A stretch of DNA of 64,000 nt from Bacillota bacterium (GCA_023429785.1 JAEZDD010000004.1:186001-250000), one strand, 5' to 3'. Counted from the first letter of the stretch, positions 8,458-17,511 are shown. Notes: generated by a model from the sequence alone, not told the origin. Numbers and translations: made by a program.

Positions 8458-9405
8458 ATGATTTTGCAAGGCTTGACGGTTTCATCTTCACCACATATAA
8501 AAGCACCGGTCACAACCCAGATGATTATGGGTATTGTGCTGATTTCACTACTTCCATCAGTTGTTGCGTCGGGGATAATTTTCGGCGGGAGAGCTGTCCT
8601 TGTTATCGCGACGTCAGTTGTGTCCTGCGTTTTGTGGGAATATTTATCACGACTTGTTTTTAGAAGAAGCAGAACAATATCAGACCTGAGCGCTGTTGTC
8701 ACCGGCGTTCTGCTGGCGATGAACCTCCCTGTGACTATTCCGCTTTGGATGGTTATTATCGGCTCATTTGTTGCTATTGTTATTGTGAAACAGCTTTTCG
8801 GCGGGCTGGGGCAGAATTTTGCTAATCCGGCTATTGTTGCCCGAATTGTCTTATTTGTTTCCTTCGGCGCTGAAATGACACGCTGGGTCAAGCCTTTTTA
8901 TTATAACAACGGCGTTGACATGGTTACATCCGCCACTCCTCTTGTATCGGGGGACGCATCATACATCTCCTTGTTTTTAGGGACAACGGGTGGCTCTCTC
9001 GGAGAAACCTGCTCTCTGACACTTTTAATAGGCGGGATTATCCTTGTCGTTACCAGAATAATAACACCGACTACGCCTCTTGCCTTCATCGGGACAGTCG
9101 CTGTCATGACTTGGATTTTCGGCGGCGACCCGTTGTATCAGGTGCTTTCCGGCGGGCTGCTGCTTGGTGCGATTTTTATGGCGACAGATTATTCAACCAC
9201 TCCATTAACGCAGTCGGGGAAGTTAATTTTCGGCATAGGCTGCGGGCTTGTTACCTTTGCAATTAGGCAATGGGGAGGAATGCCTGAGGGGGTTTCATTC
9301 TCTATTCTGTTGATGAATATTATTACGCCTTATATAGATATGGCGACGAAGAAAAAGCCTGTCGGTGCTAAAAAGCCCGAAAGAAAAGTCAAGGAGGGCA
9401 TATAG
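8458..9405 (+). CDS. rnfD: Rnf complex subunit D, membrane flavoprotein
   Basis: RnfD is an integral membrane subunit carrying covalent FMN. The protein has many hydrophobic helices, and the conserved TSATPL stretch holds the Thr expected to bind FMN. The start is not certain: TTG 8443, ATG 8458 and TTG 8464 are all in frame, with GGAG at 8436 and AAAGGA at 8449 as possible RBSs. I list ATG 8458 (315 residues). It follows rnfC closely and ends 2 bases before rnfG, as expected in a tight operon. Confidence 0.94.
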   Translation: MILQGLTVSSSPHIKAPVTTQMIMGIVLISLLPSVVASGIIFGGRAVLVIATSVVSCVLWEYLSRLVFRRSRTISDLSAVVTGVLLAMNLPVTIPLWMVIIGSFVAIVIVKQLFGGLGQNFANPAIVARIVLFVSFGAEMTRWVKPFYYNNGVDMVTSATPLVSGDASYISLFLGTTGGSLGETCSLTLLIGGIILVVTRIITPTTPLAFIGTVAVMTWIFGGDPLYQVLSGGLLLGAIFMATDYSTTPLTQSGKLIFGIGCGLVTFAIRQWGGMPEGVSFSILLMNIITPYIDMATKKKPVGAKKPERKVKEGI

Positions 9406-9407
9406 TC

Positions 9408-9956
9408 ATGAAAGAAAAAATGATGCCCGCACTGGTTTTGACAATTATCTGTATCGTTGTTTCAGGGCTTCTTGTTTTTGCTTATAATTTCACAAAGACG
9501 GACAAGACGGGTCAGCTTAGTCAAAAGCAGATTGATGCTTGTGTGATGGCTTTCGGACAGAGCAACTATAAGATGCTCCAAAAGGGCGGAAAGCCAATGA
9601 CCTTTAAGCAAGTCACGAATGTCATAACAGACGAACTTAAAAGCAACATTATTTTTGAGGTTGTTGCCGACGGATACACAAAGGATGGGATTGATGCTGT
9701 TATTGGACTTGACAAGAGCGGGAAAGTGACGGGAATAGGTATAGTCACACTAAAAGAAACCCCGGGGCTTGGGACAAAGGTGACCGACAAAACCTTCCTC
9801 GACAAGTTTCTAAAGGCGGATGAAACAACTGATTTGAACAAAATTGACTCAATCACAGGTGCGACATATTCCTCAAAGGGAATTAAGAGTGCTGTTGAGA
9901 TTGCTTTAAAAACCTATAACGATAACAAGGAGGCGATTTTAAGTGAGTTATCTTAA
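9408..9956 (+). CDS. rnfG: Rnf complex subunit G, covalent FMN protein
   Basis: RnfG passes electrons through a covalently bound FMN on the outer face of the membrane. The 182-residue protein has one N-terminal helix (about 7-27) and the FMN_bind domain, with the attachment motif SITGATYSSKG; Thr153 is the expected FMN-bearing residue. Its end overlaps the start of rnfE by 14 bases, so translation of the two is probably coupled. Start ATG 9408 lies 2 bases after the rnfD stop, with AGGAGG inside the end of rnfD. Confidence 0.95.
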   Translation: MKEKMMPALVLTIICIVVSGLLVFAYNFTKTDKTGQLSQKQIDACVMAFGQSNYKMLQKGGKPMTFKQVTNVITDELKSNIIFEVVADGYTKDGIDAVIGLDKSGKVTGIGIVTLKETPGLGTKVTDKTFLDKFLKADETTDLNKIDSITGATYSSKGIKSAVEIALKTYNDNKEAILSELS

Positions 9957-10629
9957 ATCTTTCACACAGGGAATAATTAAAGAAAACCCTGTTCTCGTTA
10001 CCTTGCTTGGAATGTGCCCAACTCTTGCCGTGACAACAATGGCGAAGAACGGCATAGGAATGGGGCTTGCAACTACCTTCGTTCTTCTCGGCTCAAACAT
10101 AGTGATTTCGCTATTAAAAAATGTCATTCCGAAGTCGGTCAGACTTCCATCCTATATTGTTATCATAGCGGGGTTTGTTACGCTTATTGAGTTTTTAATG
10201 AAGGGCTATGCCCCTGACCTTTATGACAGCCTCGGAATTTTTCTTTCACTGATAACAGTCAACTGTATAATTCTCGGGAGGGCTGAGGTTTTCGCCTCGA
10301 AGAACAATGTGTTCAAGTCAATCCTCGATGCGCTCGGTATGGGTATCGGCTTTTCTCTTGTGCTTTTCCTGATGGGCTCGATAAGAGAAATTCTCGGCTC
10401 AGGGACATGGATGGGATATAATCTCTATTTGGAAACCCCGATGACCTTATTCATAATGCCGGCTGGCGGGTTTTTCGTTCTGGGGATTATTATTGCAGTG
10501 GTGAACAAGGTCACAAAGAGAAGATTCAAGCGTGAATTCGGTTGTGACAACTGTCCTAACGCTTCCGCTTGTAATGAAATTCAGACAGATGTAAAGACCA
10601 TCTCGTATGAAGGGAGAGATGACGAATGA
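9943..10629 (+). CDS. rnfE: Rnf complex subunit E, membrane protein
   Basis: RnfE is one of two homologous six-helix membrane subunits (with RnfA) that bind a shared iron-sulfur centre within the membrane. The 228 residues are strongly hydrophobic, with the family features NPVLVTLLGMCPTLAVT near the N-terminus and VNCIILGRAEVFA in the middle. The C-terminus carries extra cysteines (FGCDNCPNASAC). It overlaps rnfG by 14 bases and rnfA by 4 (ATGA). The six-gene order C-D-G-E-A-B is the usual one in Clostridia. Confidence 0.95.
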   Translation: MSYLKSFTQGIIKENPVLVTLLGMCPTLAVTTMAKNGIGMGLATTFVLLGSNIVISLLKNVIPKSVRLPSYIVIIAGFVTLIEFLMKGYAPDLYDSLGIFLSLITVNCIILGRAEVFASKNNVFKSILDALGMGIGFSLVLFLMGSIREILGSGTWMGYNLYLETPMTLFIMPAGGFFVLGIIIAVVNKVTKRRFKREFGCDNCPNASACNEIQTDVKTISYEGRDDE

Positions 10630-11201
10630 AGGAGTTCTTTGTAATACTTCTTAGCGCAATCTTAGTTGACAACTTTGTTCTTTCAAAATTCATGGGCATC
10701 TGCCCTTTCCTTGGCGTTTCAAAGAAAATCAACAGTGCTGTGGGCATGGGCTTGGCTGTTGTTTTCGTAATGGTTAGTGCGACCGCTGTCACATACCCTG
10801 TTTTTACTTATCTTTTAAAGCCTTTTGAGCTGGATTATTTAAGGACAATTGCATTTATTCTCATTATTGCTCTCTTCGTTCAGCTCGTTGAAATTGTTTT
10901 GAAAAAATCTATTCCGGCTCTTTATAAAGGGCTTGGTGTATATTTGCCGCTTATTACGACAAACTGTGCAGTACTTGGCGTTACATTAATAAATATTGAC
11001 AAAAACCTCACCTTCCTTGGGGCAATGACGAATGCACTTGGTGCCGGGCTTGGCTTCACACTTGCACTGATTTTATTCTCCGGCGTCAGAAAAAGGATGG
11101 AGAATTGTGACATACCCGAATCTTTTAAAGGAGTTCCGATAACACTTGTTGCGGCCGCTATTGTTTCGCTGAGTTTTATGGGCTTCGCTGGAATTGTATA
11201 A
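10626..11201 (+). CDS. rnfA: Rnf complex subunit A, membrane protein
   Basis: RnfA is the paralogue of RnfE in the membrane core of Rnf. The 191 residues show six hydrophobic segments and the conserved DNFVLSKFMGICPFLGVSKK and TTNCAVLGVTL motifs, whose cysteines are expected to ligate the intramembrane iron-sulfur cluster. It starts within the rnfE stop (ATGA overlap) and is separated from rnfB by 45 bases with its own RBS. Length and motifs are standard for the family. Confidence 0.96.
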   Translation: MKEFFVILLSAILVDNFVLSKFMGICPFLGVSKKINSAVGMGLAVVFVMVSATAVTYPVFTYLLKPFELDYLRTIAFILIIALFVQLVEIVLKKSIPALYKGLGVYLPLITTNCAVLGVTLINIDKNLTFLGAMTNALGAGLGFTLALILFSGVRKRMENCDIPESFKGVPITLVAAAIVSLSFMGFAGIV

Positions 11202-11246
11202 CAATAAGTAAAAAAGAAACGATATTATACAGAATGGAGATGGAAT

Positions 11247-12044
11247 ATGTTTGGAACTTACATTCTACCTATACTAATTTTCGCAGCGCTCGGTATAATT
11301 GCCGGGGCTTTGCTGACGCTTTTCTCAAAGGTCTTTGAAGTTAAAACTGACGAGCGGTTTGAACAGCTCAGCGAGGCATTGCCACAGATTAACTGTGGTG
11401 CGTGCGGGTTTTCCGGCTGTAATGAATACGCAAAGGCAATCCTCAACAATAATGAAAAGACGAATTTATGTAATCCGGGCGGCGATGCAACCTCAAAGAA
11501 AATCAGCGAGATTCTCGGGGTTGAATTTTCTGATGTTATTGAACAGGTTGCATTCATTCATTGCTCCGGTGCTTGCAACGTCACCTCCACGAAATATAAC
11601 TTTGAGGGGACGCAAAGCTGTGTCGCTTCGAACAGGTTTTATAACGGTAGCAAGGTTTGCACAAGCGGTTGTCTTGGCTTTGGCGACTGCCTGAGTGTTT
11701 GCCCGAATAATGCAATTATTCTGAAGGATGGCATCGCCGTTGTTGACAACACCCGTTGCGTTGGCTGTGGGCTGTGTGTTAAAGCCTGTCCTAACAAGCT
11801 TATCACAATGAAGCCCTTGACTCAGATTTTTGACGTTGCCTGTTCTTCAACAGAAATAGGCAGAGTGACAAAAATGGAGTGCAAGGTTGGCTGTATCGGC
11901 TGTAAGATTTGCAAAAGGGAATGCCCGTCACGAGCAATTAAGGTCGATAATTATTGTGCGACAATTAATTATCAGAAGTGCACACAATGCGGGAAATGCG
12001 CTGAGGTTTGCCCGACCGGTTCTATCGTGAAGATTGAAGCATAA
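11247..12044 (+). CDS. rnfB: Rnf complex subunit B, polyferredoxin
   Basis: RnfB accepts electrons from ferredoxin. The 265 residues start with one membrane anchor (about 5-27), then a four-cysteine Fe-S domain (Cys50, 53, 58, 75; NCGACGFSGCNEYA), then several ferredoxin-type CxxCxxCxxxCP motifs, for example CVGCGLCVKACP, CIGCKICKRECP and CTQCGKCAEVCP. It is the last gene of the rnf operon proper. The stop is followed one base later by the ATG of a DUF2752 gene, so two further membrane genes seem to be cotranscribed. Confidence 0.96.
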   Translation: MFGTYILPILIFAALGIIAGALLTLFSKVFEVKTDERFEQLSEALPQINCGACGFSGCNEYAKAILNNNEKTNLCNPGGDATSKKISEILGVEFSDVIEQVAFIHCSGACNVTSTKYNFEGTQSCVASNRFYNGSKVCTSGCLGFGDCLSVCPNNAIILKDGIAVVDNTRCVGCGLCVKACPNKLITMKPLTQIFDVACSSTEIGRVTKMECKVGCIGCKICKRECPSRAIKVDNYCATINYQKCTQCGKCAEVCPTGSIVKIEA

Positions 12045-12045
12045 T

Positions 12046-12480
12046 ATGGATATAGTTAAAAAGATAGCGAGACGGATTGTTTTACAATATAAAGTCTTTA
12101 TCGCCATAGCGATATATGTTTTTGTCATGTGGATAACCGGCATTGGCTGTATATTTAAATGGCTGACGGGAATTCCATGTCCCGGCTGCGGGCTGACGAG
12201 GAGCTGTGTTGCTTTTTTGGAGCTTGATTTCGCAAAAGCATTTGAGTATCACGCACTCACCTTAATAATCATACCATTTTTATTTTACATTATTATCGGG
12301 AAAAAACCATTATTTAAAAGCATAAAGATAGAAATGATCAGCTATATATTAATAACGACTATTTTTATAGCATATTATATATTTAGACTATTTTTCACAA
12401 AAAATGACATTATATATATTGACATAAATGGAAGCGTTGTGTTAAAATTAGTTAAAACTATAAAGGAGATGTATTTATGA
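12046..12480 (+). CDS. DUF2752 family membrane protein
   Basis: A 144-residue membrane protein with the DUF2752 signature GIPCPGCGLTRSC and a following FEYHAL, and about three hydrophobic helices. The function of the family is unknown; the conserved cysteines suggest a metal or redox site but that is not shown. I choose ATG 12046, one base after the rnfB stop; a TTG at 12034 would overlap rnfB. Its stop overlaps the start of the next gene by ATGA, so it forms a coupled pair with the DUF4234 gene and probably belongs to the rnf transcript. Confidence 0.8.
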   Translation: MDIVKKIARRIVLQYKVFIAIAIYVFVMWITGIGCIFKWLTGIPCPGCGLTRSCVAFLELDFAKAFEYHALTLIIIPFLFYIIIGKKPLFKSIKIEMISYILITTIFIAYYIFRLFFTKNDIIYIDINGSVVLKLVKTIKEMYL

Positions 12481-12869
12481 TTCAACAGAGAAGTTTGGCA
12501 ACCTACATTTTGCTCAGCATTATCACATGCGGGATTTATTCAATAGTTTTCTGGTACAACTATACAGAGGACGTAAACAAGGTTTGTCAGGGTGATGGAC
12601 AGGAAAGTCCAAATTACATAGTTGTTTGGTTATTATCAACTGTAACATGTGGCATTTACGGAATTATTTGGTTTTACAAGCAAGGTAACAGACTACAGAC
12701 AGCAGGACCAAGATATAATATTCAAATTCAGGAAAATGGAACTTCTATTCTTGTGTGGATGATTTTTGGTTCGCTATTATGTGGAATCGGATATTTTGTT
12801 GCAATGAATATTTTCATTAAGAATATGAATGCGATTGCAATGAGCTATAATAACTCTTTTGGAAGATAA
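12477..12869 (+). CDS. DUF4234 family membrane protein
   Basis: A 130-residue protein whose N-terminus matches DUF4234: the pattern LLSIITCGIYSIVFWYNY is repeated as LLSTVTCGIYGIIWFYKQ, giving an internal duplication of a Cys-Gly-Ile-Tyr helix, and a third hydrophobic stretch follows. The family is uncharacterised. AAGGAG lies ahead of the ATG, which overlaps the DUF2752 stop. A bidirectional-looking terminator follows, marking the end of the rnf transcription unit. Confidence 0.78.
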   Translation: MIQQRSLATYILLSIITCGIYSIVFWYNYTEDVNKVCQGDGQESPNYIVVWLLSTVTCGIYGIIWFYKQGNRLQTAGPRYNIQIQENGTSILVWMIFGSLLCGIGYFVAMNIFIKNMNAIAMSYNNSFGR

Positions 12870-12894
12870 GAAAAATAAGGCAAACTAACATAAA

Positions 12895-12933
12895 AACACC
12901 CACTGTTGTGACTATTCAACAGTGGGTGTTTTT
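12895..12933 (+). terminator. terminator at the end of the rnf cluster
   Basis: A perfect 14-base stem, AACACCCACTGTTG (12895-12908) with its complement at 12917-12930, an 8-base loop and following Ts. The A-run on the left means it could also work on the minus strand. Confidence 0.9.
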
Positions 12934-13172
12934 AGAAAAGAGATTTTTTAGCTGGGGTTAAGCTAAAAAATGAGTATGCCAATTCTGCCGTCTGCAAAGC
13001 GGAATTAGCAGCAACTTTGGGAGTTTTCCCCGAGTAATAATATAAAGGAGTTTGGATAAATAACCTTTGTGGCTTAAAGTTATTTATGTATGATTTAGTT
13101 GCTGATATCATGATACTGCTTGTATGTGATATGTTTGTGATAATCATAAGAAATTATATTGAAAATATAAAC
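12934..13172. other. hairpin-dense non-coding segment, possible structured RNA or dispersed repeat
   Basis: This gene-free stretch contains a run of inverted repeats. These are TTTTTTAGCT/AGCTAAAAAA around a GGGGTTA loop (12944-12970); AATTCTGC/GCGGAATT (12981-13006); ACTTTGGG/CCCCGAGT with one mismatch and one wobble (13014-13035); and AAATAACCTTT/AAAGTTATTT with one bulge (13058-13085). A 71-codon minus-strand frame crosses it (12932-13147) but has no RBS and reads through all the hairpins. I see no known RNA family motif. A non-coding RNA or a dispersed repeat unit are the options I consider. Confidence 0.4.
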
Positions 13173-13205
13173 AAAATCCGGTGAACAAATTGTTCCCGGA
13201 TTTTT
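13173..13205 (-). terminator. recG terminator
   Basis: Inverted repeat AAAATCCGG (13173-13181) with CCGGATTTT (13196-13204), extended inside by GAACAA/TTGTTC. It lies right at the recG stop codon and gives a T-rich run on the minus strand. Confidence 0.8.
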
Positions 13206-15247
13206 CAGTTGAGGATGCCTTCGCCATTTTTTTTGAACAATAGATTGACCTGCTCCAAAAGCCCGCTGTTTTCAGAAGAAGAAAGCTCAGGGTCACATGA
13301 AATGAGCTTTTTCGCAACATCCTGCGCAGTATGAAGGACGTCGAGGTTTTGAGCCATATTTGCTATTTTAAGCTGAGGCAAGCCATGCTGCTTGCTGCCG
13401 AAAAAGTCGCCCGGTCCACGCATTTTTAAATCCTCCTCGGAAATAACAAAGCCGTCAGAGGTTTTCGAAAGGATTTTCAGCCTAGCCTTTGATTCCTCGT
13501 TGACATTGTCGGTCACAAGAATGCAATAGGACTTATGCTCGCCCCGACCGACACGACCTCTGAGCTGATGAAGCTGTGAAAGCCCGAAGCGGTCAGCGTT
13601 TTCAATCAGCATAACAGAAGCATTCGGGACGTCAACGCCGACCTCAACAACAGTCGTTGAAACCAGGAGGTCGGTTTTATGCACCTTGAATTCAGACATA
13701 ATCTTTTCCTTTTGAGCGGCTGAAAGCTTACCGTGCAAAAGCCCAACTCTAAAATCCCTGAAAGCACCGGCCTTTAATTTCTCGGAATATGCCGTCACCG
13801 CTTGTAATTCATTCTCACTTTCGTCAATCACAGGGCAGACAAAGTATGCCTGTCGCCCCGCTGAAAGCTGTTCTATGACAAAACTGAAAGCACGCTCGCG
13901 GAGCTTCCCCGTCACCGCATAGGTTTCAATCGGCTGACGGCCCTTCGGAAGCTCATCAAGGACTGAAATGTCTAAATCTCCATATATCATGAGGGCAAGA
14001 GTCCGAGGGATTGGGGTTGCCGACATGACCAGCTTGTGAGGATTTTCGCCTTTTTCAGCCAGCGTTGCTCGCTGTTCAACGCCGAAACGATGCTGCTCAT
14101 CAGTAATAACAAGCCCCAACCTCTGAAATTTTGTTGATAGCTGAACGAGCGCATGAGTCCCGACAATAACAGAATATTCACCGTTTTCGATTGCGAGCTT
14201 CAGGCTCGATTTTTGCTTAGCTGAAAGCGAACCGGTCAGCAGACAGCAGCTCACGCCGAGTGGCTCGAGAAAGCTTTTCAGCGTATCAAAATGCTGTGAG
14301 GCTAGAATTTCGGTTGGCGCCATCAGTGCTGATTGGCTGCCGTTCCTATACGAAAAATAACAGCAAGCGGCGGCAACGGCAGTCTTCCCCGAGCCAACAT
14401 CGCCCTGAACAAGACGATTCATCGGGAACTCGCCGCACATGTCACTAGTGCAGTCAGAAACAGCAGATTTCTGCGCACCAGTCAGCTCAAAGGGCAGGTT
14501 TTCAAAAAATCCGCTCATTTCCGTCTTTCTCATCCTGAAGCCTGTTTTGGAACGATTTCTCCCGCGGAGCATGAGCATCCCGAGCTGCAAAATCAAAAGC
14601 TCATCAAAAATAAGCCGCTTTTTTGCAATCTCGACAGCCTTCATATCCTGTGGGAAGTGAATGTTTTCAAGGGCGTATTGAAGCGCTGGGAGCTGATTTT
14701 CAGCGACAATCCATTTTGGGAGAGGCTCAAAGAGCTTTTCGTCAAGAATTTTCAAAGCGCTTTTTACTGTGTTCTGGATGAGCGACTGGGTCAAGCCTTC
14801 GGTCAAGGGGTAAACAGGCTGAACCTTTTGAGCGCAGTCGGCTGACAGAATAATCGGCGAGGTAATTTCCTTCCTTAAAAAAGTCCCAGTGACCTTTCCG
14901 TTCAAAAGATAGCTTTCGCCAACCTTCAACTGATTAAATAAAAACTCGCTATTATAAATAATAACAGTGATATCGTCCTCATAATCAGTGAGAATAGCTT
15001 TGAAAATAGTCATGCCTTTTCTTATGTACTGAGGGGGGAGCTTCTGCGAAACAGCGCCGGAAATAATGTTGAAATCATTCAGCACACAGTCTTTTATAGG
15101 AACAGGCGACGAATAGTCAACATAGCCTCGTGGGAAATGAAAAAGAAGGTCAAAAACCGACTTGACCCCAAGCTTTTGATATAGCTTAGCACGCTTTTCC
15201 CCCACGCCCTTGAGATATGTAATATCTTTCTCTAAATCAGGAAGCAA
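13205..15247 (-). CDS. recG: ATP-dependent DNA helicase RecG
   Basis: RecG remodels stalled replication forks and branched DNA. The N-terminal wedge/OB domain (GVGEKRAKLYQKLGV near residue 15) is followed by the helicase core: Walker A GDVGSGKTA at about 282-290, DEQH in the segment ITDEQHRFGVEQR, SATPIPRTL, and QLRGRVGRG near the C-terminus. I set the start at TTG 15247 because AAGGAGG lies 8 bases ahead, giving 680 residues, the usual size; the frame extends 20 codons upstream through the fakA terminator, which is unlikely to be coding. It is the third gene of asp23-fakA-recG. Confidence 0.96.
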   Translation of the reverse strand: MLPDLEKDITYLKGVGEKRAKLYQKLGVKSVFDLLFHFPRGYVDYSSPVPIKDCVLNDFNIISGAVSQKLPPQYIRKGMTIFKAILTDYEDDITVIIYNSEFLFNQLKVGESYLLNGKVTGTFLRKEITSPIILSADCAQKVQPVYPLTEGLTQSLIQNTVKSALKILDEKLFEPLPKWIVAENQLPALQYALENIHFPQDMKAVEIAKKRLIFDELLILQLGMLMLRGRNRSKTGFRMRKTEMSGFFENLPFELTGAQKSAVSDCTSDMCGEFPMNRLVQGDVGSGKTAVAAACCYFSYRNGSQSALMAPTEILASQHFDTLKSFLEPLGVSCCLLTGSLSAKQKSSLKLAIENGEYSVIVGTHALVQLSTKFQRLGLVITDEQHRFGVEQRATLAEKGENPHKLVMSATPIPRTLALMIYGDLDISVLDELPKGRQPIETYAVTGKLRERAFSFVIEQLSAGRQAYFVCPVIDESENELQAVTAYSEKLKAGAFRDFRVGLLHGKLSAAQKEKIMSEFKVHKTDLLVSTTVVEVGVDVPNASVMLIENADRFGLSQLHQLRGRVGRGEHKSYCILVTDNVNEESKARLKILSKTSDGFVISEEDLKMRGPGDFFGSKQHGLPQLKIANMAQNLDVLHTAQDVAKKLISCDPELSSSENSGLLEQVNLLFKKNGEGILN

Positions 15248-15293
15248 GCCCTTGTCCTCCTTACAAAAATCGACAATTTTCCATATAAAACAT

Positions 15294-15321
15294 AAACAGA
15301 GTCTCAAAAGAAACTCTGTTT
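15294..15321 (-). terminator. hairpin between fakA and recG
   Basis: AAACAGAGT (15294-15302) pairs with ACTCTGTTT (15313-15321) and a T-rich run follows on the minus strand. It may end or attenuate the fakA transcript before recG. Confidence 0.6.
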
Positions 15322-15341
15322 AAATAAGTTGATAATAAAAT

Positions 15342-16991
15342 CTATTCGACGGAAATAATGTAGTAATACACAGGTTGTCCGCCGTTAATAAGGGTAACCT
15401 CAATGTGAGCGCCGAGCTTTGCCTGAAGCTGAACTCTAAGTGCCTCTGCATTAGCATCAGTGACGTCAGAGCCATAAATCAAGGTCACAAATGAGCTGTC
15501 ACCACGAACAAGCTTTTTAGCCAAACGATAAGCCGCCTTCGAAACATCCTTTTCAATGAAGCTCAGCTTCCCGTTCTCGAGTGCAAGGATTTCCCCCTGC
15601 TTGATAGAGTGGCCTTCATAGTCAGAATCACGAGCCGCAAAGGTAACCTGACCCGTTGAAACTCTTTCAAATGCCTTAGTCATTGTAATTCTGTTCTGAT
15701 TAAAATCTAAATCAGGGTCAAATGCGAGCATAGCCGCCATACCCTGAGGAATTGTTCTGGTCTGAAGAACGCAAACCTTTCTGTCAGCGAGCTTCACCGC
15801 CTGTTCAGCAGACATAATGATGTTTTTGTTATTCGGAAGAACGAAAACAGTTTCCGCCGGGGTCGCGCATATAGCCGCCAATATATCCTCGGTCGAAGGG
15901 TTCATTGTTTGACCGCCCTTAACAACACAGTCGATACCGATGTCCTTGAACATTTCTTCAATACCATCACCGGCAGCAACAGCGACAAAGCCGAATTTCT
16001 TTTCAGGGGCAGCAGGGACAAATTTTTGCTTCGCAGTAAACTTAGCTTCCTTAGCCTTTTCTTCATGCTGTTCACGCATATTTTCAACCTTCAGGTTAAT
16101 GAGTGAACCGCACTTTAAGCCCTCCTCCATTGCTTGACCAGGGTGGTCAGTATGAACATGAACCTTTATAATATCATCATCTTCAACGGCAACAACGCAG
16201 TCGCCGATTGTTTCAAGATAGGCTCTCAAAGCTAAGGCATCTTTCTTCCCATCTTCTTTTTTGACAATGAATTCTGTACAATAAGTAAAAGTAATCTCTT
16301 CATCAAATTCGCCCACAGCGGTTGAGAAGGTTTCAATAGTTAAGCTCTTGGCAGCAACAGGAGTCACAGGGGCTTCAATGGCATTCCCTTTAAAAACCTC
16401 AAGCATAGCTCTGAAGATTATTACCAGCCCTTTCCCTCCGGCGTCAACAACGCCAGCCTTTTTAAGAACAGGGAGCTGGTCAGGGGTTTTTGCCAAAGCG
16501 TCATCAGCCTCTTTGCATATTTCTTCCCAAAAAATTGTGACGTCATTTGTGCTTCTGACAATCGCTTGTGCCTTTTCAGCGGCTAGTCTGGCAACAGTCA
16601 GAATAGTCCCCTCCGTCGGCTTCATAACAGCCTTGTAAGCGCCCTCAACGCCAAACTCGAGAGCATTAGCCATGTTTTCACAGCTGGCTTCCTTCTGAGA
16701 AATAAAGCCCTTTGAAAAGCCTCTGAATAAAAGTGATAATATTACTCCGGAATTACCTCTGGCGCCGCGAAGTAAAGCAGATGCAGTCACATCAGCCACC
16801 TGTGCAACAGTAACATTGTCGTCAAGCCTTTCAAGCTCACGCTGTGCGGCACTCATAGTCATAGACATATTTGTCCCCGTATCACCGTCAGGAACAGGAT
16901 AAACATTTAATTCGTCAACCGCTCTTTTATTATTCGCAATACTAATCGCCCCGGAGATGAACGCATCTCGAAGCACACTTCCCTTTATCAC
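15342..16991 (-). CDS. fakA: FakA/YloV-type DAK2 kinase domain protein (fatty acid kinase catalytic subunit)
   Basis: The 549 residues match FakA/YloV, the ATP-binding subunit that phosphorylates fatty acids bound by FakB. The N-terminal DAK2 kinase domain shows YPVPDGDTGTNM (about 31-42), whose aspartates bind Mg-ATP, and GARGNSGVILS (about 76-86). A middle domain and a DegV-like C-terminal part follow. The start is GTG 16991 with GGGGGAG. It lies 15 bases after the asp23-family gene and upstream of recG, an arrangement also known from Bacillus (yloU-yloV near recG). No FakB gene is in the window. Confidence 0.92.
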   Translation of the reverse strand: MIKGSVLRDAFISGAISIANNKRAVDELNVYPVPDGDTGTNMSMTMSAAQRELERLDDNVTVAQVADVTASALLRGARGNSGVILSLLFRGFSKGFISQKEASCENMANALEFGVEGAYKAVMKPTEGTILTVARLAAEKAQAIVRSTNDVTIFWEEICKEADDALAKTPDQLPVLKKAGVVDAGGKGLVIIFRAMLEVFKGNAIEAPVTPVAAKSLTIETFSTAVGEFDEEITFTYCTEFIVKKEDGKKDALALRAYLETIGDCVVAVEDDDIIKVHVHTDHPGQAMEEGLKCGSLINLKVENMREQHEEKAKEAKFTAKQKFVPAAPEKKFGFVAVAAGDGIEEMFKDIGIDCVVKGGQTMNPSTEDILAAICATPAETVFVLPNNKNIIMSAEQAVKLADRKVCVLQTRTIPQGMAAMLAFDPDLDFNQNRITMTKAFERVSTGQVTFAARDSDYEGHSIKQGEILALENGKLSFIEKDVSKAAYRLAKKLVRGDSSFVTLIYGSDVTDANAEALRVQLQAKLGAHIEVTLINGGQPVYYYIISVE

Positions 16992-17006
16992 AAAAGCTCC
17001 CCCTTG

Positions 17007-17357
17007 TTATGACTTCATTCCGTCAATAAATACATTAACTTTTATAACCGTTAAATCTGTTTCTTCCTCGACAGTATATCGAACCTTGTTAATAATACTG
17101 TCAACAATAGCAGAAATATTCACACCATAAGAAACAGTAATATGCAAATCAATAATTATCCTGTCTCTGTTCTGACGAATAATAACACCCTTGTCATAAG
17201 TGTTACCTTTATTTAAAAGGGAAAGAAAACCTTGCTTGGCACCGAACGCATTCATATGGACAACACCAAAACAGCTTGTCACAGTATGGCCAATCAATGT
17301 CGTGAGATATTCGTTTGAAATATCAATTGAACCTAAATGGTTTTCTACTCTTATCAA
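17007..17357 (-). CDS. Asp23/Gls24 family protein (YloU-like)
   Basis: A 116-residue protein of the Asp23 family, linked to envelope stress and often encoded before fakA. I take TTG 17357 as start (RBS AGGGGAG 8 bases ahead, protein beginning IRVENHLGSIDIS after the initiator); the longer open frame to 17456 lacks an RBS. Family features are the N-terminal GSIDISNEYLTTLIGHT and the C-terminal VEEETDLTVIKVNVFIDGM. It is the first gene of the fakA-recG operon. Its biochemical role is not known. Confidence 0.87.
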   Translation of the reverse strand: MIRVENHLGSIDISNEYLTTLIGHTVTSCFGVVHMNAFGAKQGFLSLLNKGNTYDKGVIIRQNRDRIIIDLHITVSYGVNISAIVDSIINKVRYTVEEETDLTVIKVNVFIDGMKS

Positions 17358-17511
17358 AGTCAGCACTCCCCTCAAATTAAACGCATTTTCAATATTATAG
17401 CATAATAGTGTTGTTTTTTCAAGTGTTTCTTGAAAAAATGAACTATAATTTAACATAATTTAAGCATTGTTTATAAACATAAGTGACAAAAATGGTTGTT
17501 TTAAACACAAA

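Noticed and set aside
12932..13147. A 71-codon minus-strand frame between the rnf cluster and recG
   Set aside because: It has no RBS, lies wholly in a series of inverted repeats and between terminators, so I treat the segment as non-coding.
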